Origin: Dongia deserti
GTDB lineage: Bacteria > Pseudomonadota > Alphaproteobacteria > Dongiales > Dongiaceae
Assembly: GCF_003574735.1 (NCBI RefSeq)
Contig: NZ_QORW01000015.1
Location: 1-64,000 of the forward strand
Direction: 5' to 3'
DNA: 64,000 nucleotides
The notes under the pieces: model-generated
Told to the model about the DNA's origin: nothing
The model's database searches: none
The model's input: the letters and a program-made list of their open reading frames with translations, nothing else
Made by a program: the position numbers and the translations under genes
Shown: positions 16,611 to 25,038 of the stretch, piece by piece
Position numbering within the stretch: position 1 is the stretch's first letter
How the letters are laid out: the number at the start of each line of letters is the position of its first letter

Positions 16611-17738
16611 TCACGGCAGCGCTCCGGTCCGGAACAGCGACACGCGGATCCCGCCGTGCGATACCGGGCCTTGCGGCGGCCCGAACGGCAAGCCGGTGGC
16701 CTCGGCGAGCCACGTCTCGTTCGTCACCAGGCCGACGCGCCAGCCGGCGAAGCGCGCACCAAGCGTCTGGCCGAGCGCGCGGTAGAGCGACATCAGCCCC
16801 TTCTTCTCGCCGATGCGCGCACCGTACGGCGGGTTGACGATGACGAGGCCCGGCTGCCCGCTCGGCGCCGTCAGCGCGCTCAACGCCTGCTGCTTGAACT
16901 CCGTCAGCGCGGCAACGCCGGCGCGTTCCGCGTTGGCGCGGCTCATCCGGATCGCGCCCGCGTCGCGATCGCTGCCGTAGAACCGGACCGCCGGCGGCGC
17001 AATGTTTCCAGCGCCGCCGCCCTTATCGCGCAGCTTCTGCCACGCCGCCGCATCGAAGCTCGCGAGCTGCTCGAAGGCGAAGCGCCGCGAACGGCCGGGC
17101 TTGAGGCCGGCTGCGATCTCGGCGGCCTCGATCACGAAAGTGCCCGATCCGCACATCGGGTCGAGCACCGGTTCGCTGCCGTCATAGCCGCACTGGCGCA
17201 GGAACAAGGCCGCCAGGTTCTCCCGCATTGGCGCCTTGGCGACCGCCTCCTTATGGCCGCGCTTGTGCAGCGACTGGCCGGACGTGTCGACGCTGATGGT
17301 GCAGAGATCATCCTCGATGCGCGCCTTGATGCTGAGCTCGGCATCCGGCGAGGCGCGCGCGCCGAGTGTCTCCTCGATCGCAGTCTGGATGCGCTCGGCC
17401 GCAGCGCGCTCATGATAGATGCGCGAGTGCGCGCACGATGCCTCGACCCGGAACGGCACATCCCGCCGCAGGATCATCTCCCACGCGACCTTGCGCGCCC
17501 GCTTGTCGAGCTGTGCCAGGTGGAACGCGCGGAACGCGGCGATGCGCGCCAGCACGCGGGCGGCGCCGCGCAGCTCCAGGTTCGCGCGCCAGACCTCGCG
17601 CCAGCCGCCTTGCACCGTGACCCCGCCCTTGACGGCCTTGGGTGTCCTGAATCCCTGCGCCTTCGCTTCCGCGCACAACGCGGATTCCAGGCCCGGCGCG
17701 GTCACCAGGAAGATCTCGAACTCGCTGCCTGCGTTCAT
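16611..17738 (-). CDS. THUMP-domain class I rRNA methyltransferase, RlmL-like
   Basis: A 375-residue methyltransferase. The N-terminal THUMP-type RNA-binding region is about residues 45-150. The Rossmann methyltransferase domain follows: LDPMCGSGTFVIEAA near residue 195 (SAM binding) and VIVNPPYGARIG near residue 305 (the NPPY base-flipping motif). This is the RlmL/TrmN family that makes N2-methylguanosine in 23S rRNA; the exact base is inferred. Its 3' end is duplicated at 15834-15909. Confidence 0.85.
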   Translation of the reverse strand: MNAGSEFEIFLVTAPGLESALCAEAKAQGFRTPKAVKGGVTVQGGWREVWRANLELRGAARVLARIAAFRAFHLAQLDKRARKVAWEMILRRDVPFRVEASCAHSRIYHERAAAERIQTAIEETLGARASPDAELSIKARIEDDLCTISVDTSGQSLHKRGHKEAVAKAPMRENLAALFLRQCGYDGSEPVLDPMCGSGTFVIEAAEIAAGLKPGRSRRFAFEQLASFDAAAWQKLRDKGGGAGNIAPPAVRFYGSDRDAGAIRMSRANAERAGVAALTEFKQQALSALTAPSGQPGLVIVNPPYGARIGEKKGLMSLYRALGQTLGARFAGWRVGLVTNETWLAEATGLPFGPPQGPVSHGGIRVSLFRTGALP

Positions 17739-17903
17739 CCCGGTTCCATATCGTGCTGGCGACCAGGTTGCGACAAGTTTCTGGGCCGCGCTTTCGCGAC
17801 GCCTCAGTTCCCGCGTCGGCGATTTGACAGTCCTTTGATGGATGTCTGAAGCTCTGCCAAGGCCCGCCCGATAGTCTGAGCGGCGTGATCCCTGGAGAGA
17901 CCA

Positions 17904-18671
17904 ATGGCCGAAACATCAGCGCGCGACTGCTGCATCTGGCGTGCGGGTGCCGACACCTTGCCGGCGATCCTGTTCATGGCGGGGTTGGGCGACGACAGCA
18001 GCATGTTCTTTCCGCTGAAGGACACCGAGCTTGCCGCTCGCTATCGCCTTCTGGGGCTGGACCTCCCCGGCTTCGGCAATACGCCGCCGCTCAAGACCGC
18101 GACAACTCTGGAGGCGCTCGCGCGCGTCGTTCGCGCGGTGGCCGAGGAGGAAGGCGCCCGGATCGTGGTCGCTCACTCGGTCGCGTCGATCATTGCGTCT
18201 CTGGCCACCCGGCCGGCCCCATCGCCCATCGAGACGATCCTCTCGCTGGAGGGAAACCTGACCGCCGAGGACGCCTACTTTTCCGGCACGGCAGCGGACT
18301 TCGCGAGCGCGCACGAATTCCGGCAAGCGTTCCTCACGCGGCTTGACAGGCTCGTGGAAGACCATCCGATCATCGCGCGATATCGATCGGTCGTTGCGAA
18401 GGCCGATCCGACGGCGTTGTGGGAGTTGGGATGCGAGGCACGCAGGTTTTCGGCGGTCTGTGTGCCCGGCGAGGTGCTCATCGAGTCCGCAAAGGCATGC
18501 TACCTCTACAATCCGGCAAACTGCCCGGAGGCGACCCTGGAATGGTTGCGGACCCACCCCATTCCGGCACTCCGGCTGGAAGGGGCATCGCACTGGCCCA
18601 GTCTGGACCAACCACACCTGGTCGCACGGAGCATCCTCGAGGCGCTGACCCTCCTTGGCCAATCAGGCTGA
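17904..18671 (+). CDS. alpha/beta hydrolase with unusual nucleophile elbow
   Basis: A 255-residue alpha/beta hydrolase. LFMAGLGDDSSMF near residue 25 is the oxyanion region, LGLDLPGFGNTP follows, and the elbow reads VVAHSVAS near residue 92. The usual GXSXG has become AHSVA, with Ala at both Gly positions. The C-terminal His is in EGASHWPSLDQP. It is unclear whether it acts as a hydrolase or a sensor. The gene stands alone. Confidence 0.8.
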   Translation: MAETSARDCCIWRAGADTLPAILFMAGLGDDSSMFFPLKDTELAARYRLLGLDLPGFGNTPPLKTATTLEALARVVRAVAEEEGARIVVAHSVASIIASLATRPAPSPIETILSLEGNLTAEDAYFSGTAADFASAHEFRQAFLTRLDRLVEDHPIIARYRSVVAKADPTALWELGCEARRFSAVCVPGEVLIESAKACYLYNPANCPEATLEWLRTHPIPALRLEGASHWPSLDQPHLVARSILEALTLLGQSG

Positions 18672-18769
18672 ACCGGCCCCATCGCGCAGCAGGACTTTTG
18701 CATGTGACTGCAGCTTGTGCATCGGCAAATGCGATTGCGTTGCGTCGCGGAGAGGCAGAGCCGGCCGCT

Positions 18770-19270
18770 TCAGAACTCCGACAGCGGCAGAGCCGGCGGC
18801 TCGTGCACCTCGCGGCAGGCGGCGAAGACCAGGATCTTGTTCACGGTCACGCCGTCATCGGAGAGCGGCAGGAAGATCGTTTCCTCGGTCACGTAGCGGC
18901 CGTCGATTGCCTTGAATGCCACCGGATCGACCAGCGGCTCGCGCATTGCCACCACGCGGTCGTAGCAGCCGACCGCATCCTCCTTGCTCGGCGCCAGGAA
19001 CCCATCCATGACCGACTTGCCCGTGGGATCGAATCCGCGCGCTTCGACTTCGCCCGTGCCCACCAGGCGATAGACGTACCGCCGCTCGTCGGGCACGACG
19101 TCGATCAGCGACACGCCCGGCAGCACCTGCGGCGGGATCTCGACCGGATCGATCTCCTCGCGGCTGGGCATGGACCGATTCCCCCGCTTCTTCAGCCAAT
19201 AGCGATAGAGCAGCAACGCGTCCGGGTGCCGCAACACAGCGGGATCTATGTGCCGAATGTCAGCGAGCAT
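18770..19270 (-). CDS. PAS-domain protein (PAS_5/DUF1330-like regulator group)
   Basis: A 166-residue protein. After a short helical start (HPDALLLYRYWLKKRG), residues 50-155 form a PAS-like fold, with YVYRLVGTGEVEARGFDPTG as the recognisable part. Alphaproteobacteria have many such single-domain PAS proteins; ligand and partner are unknown. The downstream gap up to 18671 has a short direct repeat GGCAGAGCCGGC. Confidence 0.75.
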   Translation of the reverse strand: MLADIRHIDPAVLRHPDALLLYRYWLKKRGNRSMPSREEIDPVEIPPQVLPGVSLIDVVPDERRYVYRLVGTGEVEARGFDPTGKSVMDGFLAPSKEDAVGCYDRVVAMREPLVDPVAFKAIDGRYVTEETIFLPLSDDGVTVNKILVFAACREVHEPPALPLSEF

Positions 19271-19331
19271 GCCACGTCGTTCCGATATGAAGTCTCCTGC
19301 GTACTCTCTCGAATGCTAACGCATGATTAAG

Positions 19332-19373
19332 ATGTAAAATATGATGGATCAGGCACCGGACCCTATTTTACAT
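19332..19373. repeat. inverted repeat with 10-bp arms
   Basis: ATGTAAAATA (19332-19341) and TATTTTACAT (19364-19373) are exact complements around a 22-nt loop. It lies between the divergent PAS and PRMT-like genes. Its AT-rich arms and position suggest either a repeat of the family B type or a regulatory palindrome. Confidence 0.5.
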
Positions 19374-19474
19374 TTCAGCCTTCCGACTTCTGGGAACCCA
19401 ATTGTCCTGCGTTTATGCTTCGAACGCCACTGGGTTTTTGGTCTCAGAGATAGCGTGCCTGGCGGGTCATAGTG

Positions 19475-20509
19475 ATGGGGCAAAGACAGAAAATAGTGAG
19501 CAGCGCTGACTGGCCTGCCCTCTTTGCGGAGGCAAAGGGCCTGTTGGATGCGGGCGATTCCGGCGCGGCGTCTCGGCTGATTACCGATATTCCGAGCTCC
19601 CTCGACAGCCCGGAGACGGCGGCGATTCGCGACCGGATCTATCGCGCGCTCATTCCCAACTGGCACTACAGCATGATGAACGACCAGGTGCGCAATGCGG
19701 CGTTCCTGCGCGCGTTCCGGGCGGTCGGCATCGCCGGCAAGCACGTCCTGGAGATCGGCACCGGGGCCGGGCTTCTGGCCATGATGCTGGCGCGCGAAAA
19801 TCCGGCGAGCCTGGTGAGCTGCGAGGCTTCCCCCGTGCTGTTCGACATGGCGAACCGGGTGATCGGGGAGAACGGCCTCGCCGGCGCGGTCAGGACCATC
19901 AACAAGCCTTCGAGCGCGCTGCAGGTCGGCGTGGATCTCGCGCAGCGCGTCGACGTGGTGGTGGCGGAGATCGTCGACAGCGTGCTGGTGGGCGAAGGGA
20001 TCCTGCCGTCGGTGCGCGACGCCAGGGCGCGCCTGTTGCAGTCCGGGGGTCGCATCATTCCGTGCGCCATGACTCTCTACGCGGCGCCGTTCAGCTCGGA
20101 CCTGATCTATCGCGACAGCTTTGTCGAGCAGAACCCGGACTTCAAGCTGTCGGCGTTCAACGAGTTCGCCTCGCGCGTGCATCGGCCGCTGGTGTTCGGC
20201 ATCCACCCGCATAAGATACTCGGCGACTCCGCCCGCCTCTTCAGCATCGATCTGCAGGCGAATGATCTCGGCCCATTCAGCGGAGACGCGGAGATCCGCA
20301 TCACGGCGGAAGGGCCGCTGCACGGCTACGTGCTGTGGTTCGAGCTCGAGCTTGCGCCCGGCATCGTCGTCTCCAACCCGCCGGAAGAGATCTACAGCCA
20401 CTGGGGCCAGGCCGTCAGCATGGTGGAATCCGGCGGGACGGTGAAGCCCGGCCAGATCATCAGGATCGGATTCGACGTCGGCGATCAGAACTTCCTGCTG
20501 AAGCCGTAG
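19475..20509 (+). CDS. PRMT-like protein arginine methyltransferase
   Basis: A 344-residue protein. HVLEIGTGAGLLAMMLAREN near residue 90 is the SAM-binding motif. VAEIVDSVLVGEGILPSVRD near residue 170 matches the double-E loop of protein arginine methyltransferases, and IYSHWGQAVSMVE near residue 305 matches the THW loop. The C-terminal beta-barrel region is present. This is closest in pattern to PRMT7-like enzymes, which are uncommon in bacteria. An N-terminal 55-residue helical part precedes the core. The substrate is unknown. Confidence 0.8.
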   Translation: MGQRQKIVSSADWPALFAEAKGLLDAGDSGAASRLITDIPSSLDSPETAAIRDRIYRALIPNWHYSMMNDQVRNAAFLRAFRAVGIAGKHVLEIGTGAGLLAMMLARENPASLVSCEASPVLFDMANRVIGENGLAGAVRTINKPSSALQVGVDLAQRVDVVVAEIVDSVLVGEGILPSVRDARARLLQSGGRIIPCAMTLYAAPFSSDLIYRDSFVEQNPDFKLSAFNEFASRVHRPLVFGIHPHKILGDSARLFSIDLQANDLGPFSGDAEIRITAEGPLHGYVLWFELELAPGIVVSNPPEEIYSHWGQAVSMVESGGTVKPGQIIRIGFDVGDQNFLLKP

Positions 20510-20542
20510 CGATCAGCCCAGCCGGGGCGCATGTGAGCCGAG

Positions 20543-20600
20543 AAGATGACCCCCTTCTCCCCTTGCGGGAGAAGGTTGCGTAGCCTTAGCGAGGCGCAGC
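20543..20600. repeat. dispersed repeat, family A (partial)
   Basis: CTTCTCCCCTTGCGGGAGAAG followed by TTGCGTAGCCTTAGCGAGGC, matching the first part of the family A copies at 130 and 6815. It lies after the PRMT-like gene. Confidence 0.55.
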
Positions 20601-20636
20601 ACAGAAGTTTCGAAAGCGACCTGGCCCGACTCTTCT

Positions 20637-21116
20637 CTACCCGTGGCGTGATGCCATTCGCTTTAGTTCACGCCCGATCTCGTCGCGATCGTAGCCGACC
20701 CGTTCGACGGCCGTTCGAACCTCGGATTCACGGACGCCCGTGCAGTGCGTCCAATAGACAATCTCGTGGATCTGCCGGGCCTCTGTCGTATCCCGTATCC
20801 AGCCGGATCCCACCTTGTCGAGTTGCACCGCTGCCTCCGTGAACACTCGCGTCACTTTTTTGAGGGTTCTGTAATCTCGGTTGCATTGCGATGCAACACC
20901 GATGTCATGCAAAATCACCGGTCTCTCGGTAGGGATATCATCGTTGTCACATCGTGATGCACACCGGAATTCGAAGCGCGGCCGTATCATAAGATTGCGA
21001 GCAGAGCCGGCGTTCTTCGGCAACTCAGACAGGTATAAGCATAGCAAAGAAAAAATCGAGGAAATGAAGGAAATGGGTCGGAGTCGATTTTCCTCATGAC
21101 TATCTGTGATTGACAC
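20637..21116 (-). CDS. DUF3606-like small protein, start uncertain
   Basis: The open frame is 159 codons but only the last 60 or so look like a real domain: ARQIHEIVYWTHCTGVRESE and VRTAVERVGYDRDEIGREL resemble the DUF3606 group. The N-terminal part overlaps family B repeat DNA and reads like chance coding. A GTG in front of TRVFTEAAVQL may be the true start. Confidence 0.45.
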   Translation of the reverse strand: MSITDSHEENRLRPISFISSIFSLLCLYLSELPKNAGSARNLMIRPRFEFRCASRCDNDDIPTERPVILHDIGVASQCNRDYRTLKKVTRVFTEAAVQLDKVGSGWIRDTTEARQIHEIVYWTHCTGVRESEVRTAVERVGYDRDEIGRELKRMASRHG

Positions 21117-21142
21117 GTGGAAAATCGACCTGAGCCCATTTT
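21071..21142. repeat. dispersed repeat, family B as an inverted pair
   Basis: AAATGGGTCGGAGTCGATTT (from 21071) and its near-complement AAAATCGACCTGAGCCCATT (from 21121) form an imperfect palindrome with about a 27-base loop. It lies directly upstream of the GFA gene at 21161. Confidence 0.6.
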
Positions 21143-21160
21143 CCGAACGCGGAGGTCGCC

Positions 21161-21547
21161 ATGGAATACAAGGCCCGATGCCATTGCGGACGTGTCCGAT
21201 TCTCGTTCCGCTGCCCGGAAATCACGACCGGCGCGCGCTGCGACTGCTCGCTCTGCCAACGCCGCGGCGCGGTGCTGTCGTCGCGCTACGTCCCGGCGGC
21301 CGACTTCACGCCGCATCACAACCCGGACGATCTCGGCCTCTATCGCTGGAACGAGCAGGTGCTCGGCAACTACTTCTGCAAGGCCTGCGGGATCTTCGTC
21401 TATATCGCCGACGGCGAGAACGGCAAGGACGGCTACCGCGTCAACCTCGGCTGCGTCGAGGGCATCGATCCGTTGGCACTCGACATCGCCATGATCGACG
21501 GAAAGTCTGTGCCGCTGGTGGAACCGCCGGTGGGTGGCCGTTTCTAG
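21161..21547 (+). CDS. GFA family (CENP-V/GFA zinc) protein
   Basis: A 128-residue GFA-domain protein: CHCGRVRFSF near residue 7, CDCSLCQRRG near 28 and CKACGIFVY near 75 supply the two zinc sites. It has a different subfamily pattern from the protein at 11646. Start ATG is supported by CGGAGGTCGCC just upstream. The substrate is unknown. Confidence 0.85.
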   Translation: MEYKARCHCGRVRFSFRCPEITTGARCDCSLCQRRGAVLSSRYVPAADFTPHHNPDDLGLYRWNEQVLGNYFCKACGIFVYIADGENGKDGYRVNLGCVEGIDPLALDIAMIDGKSVPLVEPPVGGRF

Positions 21548-21556
21548 TCCTTGCGG

Positions 21557-21724
21557 CTAGTCGTCCACCTCTACGTCAACATCGTCGTCGTCGTCATCGA
21601 CATCCGAATCGAGCTGAAAGTCCGGTTCCTCGTCGTCTTCCACCATGGTACAGCCCGCAACCGGTGCGAACGCAACCACTCCGACCAGGAAAAGATTGCG
21701 GATCAGACGTGAGATATCCTGCAT
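21557..21724 (-). CDS. small acidic lipoprotein
   Basis: A 55-residue predicted lipoprotein. Signal peptide residues 1-24 (LIRNLFLVGVVAFAPVAGC) with lipobox VAGC. The mature part is about 30 residues and almost wholly acidic, with a run of Asp near the end (DSDVDDDDDDVDVEVDD), which may bind divalent cations. GAGAGAGAGAC precedes the ATG. No family recognised. Confidence 0.65.
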   Translation of the reverse strand: MQDISRLIRNLFLVGVVAFAPVAGCTMVEDDEEPDFQLDSDVDDDDDDVDVEVDD

Positions 21725-21880
21725 GTCTCTCTCTCTCCAAGCTGGCGCACGTTCATGAAAACAGCTTGATGCCCCGGCGCGTTGCGGTGCGCTCGCCATC
21801 GTCCGTCCGTTCATGTTCGCTTAAGATGAGTTAACTCGCCTCGCGCATAGCGAGTGCAAGCGATGGCGCGTGCCCGGCCT

Positions 21881-22912
21881 TCAGCCTAACTCCCCATCCC
21901 AATAGCCGCGCGTGCCCGCCATGTCGAAGATGGCGGTGCGTGTGCGCAGCGCGTTGACCGAGATCTTGTTCGAGTCCGGATAGACGCAGACATCGGCGGG
22001 ATTGCGCTCGCCGATCATCAGGTACCTGCACGGCCCCGTGCCGCTGTTGAGGAAGGAGTGGCCGACGGTCTGCCCCGCCGGGAAACAGACATAGTCGCCC
22101 GGCTTCATTTCGTATCGCTCGTCGCCCAGCAGCAGCGTCACCTGCCCCTCGAGGATCAGCGCGTGCTCCTCCTCCAGCATGTGATAATGCTTGGGCGCCA
22201 GGCGCATGCCGGGTGCCGGCGCCTCGATCAGCATGCCGACGCGATAGCCCTCTCCGACCGCGGCGTAGGTGAGATGCTTCGAACGGCCGCCGAAGCGCGT
22301 GCCCTCGCCCGGCCCTTCCTCGTTCCATTCCACGTCTGAAGACGAGAGCGGCGGCTTCGGCTTGGCTGCCAGGGGCGCGTCGCTCGGGCCATCGGATGGC
22401 GGCAGCACGCCCGGCGGCAGGCCGGTCTCCTCGCCCTCCCAATAGCTGCGCCGCGCCCCGAGATCGAGAATCGTGCGCCGCCCCAGCGCGCGCACCAGCA
22501 CCTTGTTGGTGTCGGTATAGACCGCGATGTCGTTCAGGTTGCGCTCGCCCACGATGACGTAGCGGCATGGCGCGCCGCTGGTGTTGATCAGGCAATGGCC
22601 GGCCTTCTGCCCGGCCGGGAAGCAGACATAGTCCCCTGCCTTCATCGCGAAGGTCTCGGCGCCGATCCGCACGCTGAGCGCGCCCTCGAGGATGTAGACA
22701 TGCTCCTCCTCGAAGATGTGATAATGCGCCGGCGCGCTCTGCTTGCCCGACCCGAGCTCCTCGATCGCGACACCGACATGATAATCCTCGCCCAGCGCCG
22801 CGAGGCTCAAATGCTTGTACCGCACCGCGAAGCGCGGCACATCGGACCACGCGGTCCATGGAACGTCATTCGATGAAATGGGCTTTGTCGGAGCAATGTT
22901 TTCGGTAGACAT
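21881..22912 (-). CDS. bicupin protein (two tandem cupin domains)
   Basis: A 343-residue protein made of two homologous halves, about residues 20-150 and 190-330. Each half has the cupin pattern, HYHIFEEEHVYILEG and HYHMLEEEHALILEG, then AGDYVCFPAGQKAGH and PGDYVCFPAGQTVGH, providing His/Glu metal ligands. Possible functions include a metal-dependent dioxygenase, isomerase or storage protein. The small frame at 22916 ends 3 bases before its start, and GGAGG lies within it. Confidence 0.85.
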   Translation of the reverse strand: MSTENIAPTKPISSNDVPWTAWSDVPRFAVRYKHLSLAALGEDYHVGVAIEELGSGKQSAPAHYHIFEEEHVYILEGALSVRIGAETFAMKAGDYVCFPAGQKAGHCLINTSGAPCRYVIVGERNLNDIAVYTDTNKVLVRALGRRTILDLGARRSYWEGEETGLPPGVLPPSDGPSDAPLAAKPKPPLSSSDVEWNEEGPGEGTRFGGRSKHLTYAAVGEGYRVGMLIEAPAPGMRLAPKHYHMLEEEHALILEGQVTLLLGDERYEMKPGDYVCFPAGQTVGHSFLNSGTGPCRYLMIGERNPADVCVYPDSNKISVNALRTRTAIFDMAGTRGYWDGELG

Positions 22913-22915
22913 GGT

Positions 22916-23140
22916 TCAGCCTCCGTGACCATCCCGCTTCCGGCGATACTCCGGCAAGTCTGGGTCAAGGAACGGCAGCATGCAACGCCGAACGCCTTTC
23001 TCTCCGTCATGGTCGTGCTCGGCCAATAGTCGACCCACGCGCTCTGCGCGTCCGATCTCCGCGCACGCCAGATCACAGTGCGCCTGCAGGTTGATCCACG
23101 ATTGCTCATGGCGGCCTCGACTCGTACCAGGCAGACCGTG
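22916..23140 (-). CDS. small open frame without a clear start, possibly degenerate
   Basis: A frame open for 75 codons between a TAG and TGA. It reads HEQSWINLQAHCDLACAEIG and RRCMLPFLDPDLPEYRRKRD, which looks like a real small protein, but no ATG, GTG or TTG lies near the beginning; the first candidates are deep inside. Its stop is 3 bases before the bicupin start, so it may have been translated together with it. It could be a decayed gene. Confidence 0.35.
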   Translation of the reverse strand, partial: HGLPGTSRGRHEQSWINLQAHCDLACAEIGRAERVGRLLAEHDHDGEKGVRRCMLPFLDPDLPEYRRKRDGHGG

Positions 23141-23202
23141 CTATAGTTTCATCCGGGCCGTACGGAAGGACACTGTCCTGGATACTTGACGGATGAGCGG
23201 CC

Positions 23203-24984
23203 ATGGACACGCCGACTTCGGATTTCGTACATGCAGGCACCCTTGAGGAATTGAAAGCCAAGGGGCGACTGGTCGTGCGCGGCCGCCATCGTCCGATCCT
23301 GCTCGTGCACGAGAACGGGTGCGTGTTCGCGCTCGACAATCGCTGCCCGCACATGGGCTTCCCGCTCGATCGCGGCAGCATCGAGGACGGCATCCTCACC
23401 TGCCATTGGCATCACGCGCGCTTCGATCTGGCGAGCGGCTGCACCTTCGATCTGTGGGCAGACGACGTGCCGCGGTGCCCCGTTGAGATCCGCGGCGACG
23501 AGATCTGGGTAAGGCCGGTGTTCGGCTACGCCGACCCGGTTGAGCACTGGCGCCAACGGCTCGCCGACGGGCTCGCGCATAGTCTCGGCCTCGTCATCGC
23601 CAAGGCCGCACATGGCGTGCTGGCTGCCGGCCGGCCACCATCGGACGTGGTGCGGCAAGCCGCTTTGTTCGGCGTCCGCAACCGCGACGGCTGGAGTTCA
23701 GGTCTCACCATCCTGACTGCACTCGGCCAGCTTCTGCCTCTGCTGCCGGAAGAGGAGACGCATCTGGCTCTCTTCCACGGGGCGCGGCGCGTGGCTGCGG
23801 ACTGCGACGGTGAAGCACCGCGCCGGGAACGAGCGCCGCTGGCGAGCCGCACCGACCTCACGACCCTGAAGCGCTGGTTGCGGCGTTGGGTCGCCGTCCG
23901 CCACCGAGAGGCCGCTGAGCGCACCGTCCTGACCGCCATTGAGGGGGGCGCCTCGCCGGCCGAGCTCGCCGATCTCCTGTTCGCGGCCGAGACGGACCGC
24001 GCCTTCGCGGATGGCGGGCACTCGCTCGACTTCATCAACAAGGCCTTCGAGTGTCTCGATCTCGTTGGCTGGGAGCATGCCGCCGATGTGCTGCCAAGCA
24101 TCGTCGGCCAGATGACAGAAGCCCGCGGTTCCGAGGAATCGACCGCATGGCGTCAGCCCGTCGACCTGATTGCCCTCAGCCACGACGCTGCGCGCGAACT
24201 GCCCCGCCTCTTCGCCGGCCGCAGCGCCGGCGGGTGGTCGGATCACGCGCTGCTGGCCGAGAGCCTGCTCGCCGATGATCCGGCCGCCATCATCGATGCG
24301 CTCAAGAGCGCAGCGCGGGCCGGCGCCTCTCCGGCCGACCTCGGCAAGGCGCTTGCCTATGCGGCGGCGCTCAGGGTAGCGCGCTTCGGCACCGCCAACG
24401 AGCATTCCGACTGGGAAACGGCCCATCATGTGTTCACCTATACGAACGCGCTGCACCAGGCGCTCAAGCGGATCGGCAGCGAGGCAGTCAGCGCGAACGC
24501 GCCTGTCGAAGCCGCACGCGGCCTCCTGCACGGGGCGATGGCGCTCCATCTCGCGCGCTATCTGAACGTGCCGCCGGCGGCGCTGCCGGGGGAGAACGGC
24601 GGCGAGGATGGCGATCGGCTCGACCAGCTGCCCACGGCCGTCGAGGAGATCCGCACCACGCTGCTCGATGCCTTCGATCGACAGCAACAGGTCGACACTG
24701 CTGCGCGCCTCGTCGCTCGCCATCTCATTCTCGGCCACGCGCCGGAGGCGCTGATCGCGACGCTCGCACATGCGCTGCTGCGTGAGGATGCTGGCTTCCA
24801 TGCCTACCAGATGCTCGAGGCCGGCGTGCGGCAGTTTCGCGAATGGGGCAACACGGTTGCCGGCCGGCACATTCTGATCGCCGTCGCTCGCTATCTCGCC
24901 GCCCATTCGCCAACCGAGCGCGCGACATTGCAGACGGCAGACATCGCACGCCGGCTGATGCGCGGCGGTGAGCTTCACCAGTAG
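23203..24984 (+). CDS. Rieske [2Fe-2S] protein with large helical C-terminal domain
   Basis: A 593-residue protein. Residues 1-105 form a Rieske ferredoxin domain, with cluster ligands in RCPHMGFPLD and CHWHHARFD (CXH...CXXH). The remaining 480 residues are Ala/Leu-rich helices with several His-containing segments (ALFHGARRV, HHVFTYTNALHQAL, RHLILGHAPEAL) and no known catalytic domain visible to me. The fusion suggests electron transfer to, or iron/ligand sensing by, the helical part. Stand-alone gene. Confidence 0.8.
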   Translation: MDTPTSDFVHAGTLEELKAKGRLVVRGRHRPILLVHENGCVFALDNRCPHMGFPLDRGSIEDGILTCHWHHARFDLASGCTFDLWADDVPRCPVEIRGDEIWVRPVFGYADPVEHWRQRLADGLAHSLGLVIAKAAHGVLAAGRPPSDVVRQAALFGVRNRDGWSSGLTILTALGQLLPLLPEEETHLALFHGARRVAADCDGEAPRRERAPLASRTDLTTLKRWLRRWVAVRHREAAERTVLTAIEGGASPAELADLLFAAETDRAFADGGHSLDFINKAFECLDLVGWEHAADVLPSIVGQMTEARGSEESTAWRQPVDLIALSHDAARELPRLFAGRSAGGWSDHALLAESLLADDPAAIIDALKSAARAGASPADLGKALAYAAALRVARFGTANEHSDWETAHHVFTYTNALHQALKRIGSEAVSANAPVEAARGLLHGAMALHLARYLNVPPAALPGENGGEDGDRLDQLPTAVEEIRTTLLDAFDRQQQVDTAARLVARHLILGHAPEALIATLAHALLREDAGFHAYQMLEAGVRQFREWGNTVAGRHILIAVARYLAAHSPTERATLQTADIARRLMRGGELHQ

Positions 24985-25038
24985 CAGGGAGTGGGTCGGA
25001 GCCCCCGCCGACAGCCAAGGAGCTGCGCAGCGCTCCGC

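Noticed and set aside
18742-18800. A fourth displaced 3' end next to the PAS gene
   Set aside because: Only a 12-base direct repeat (GGCAGAGCCGGC) is shared, too short to support a duplication.
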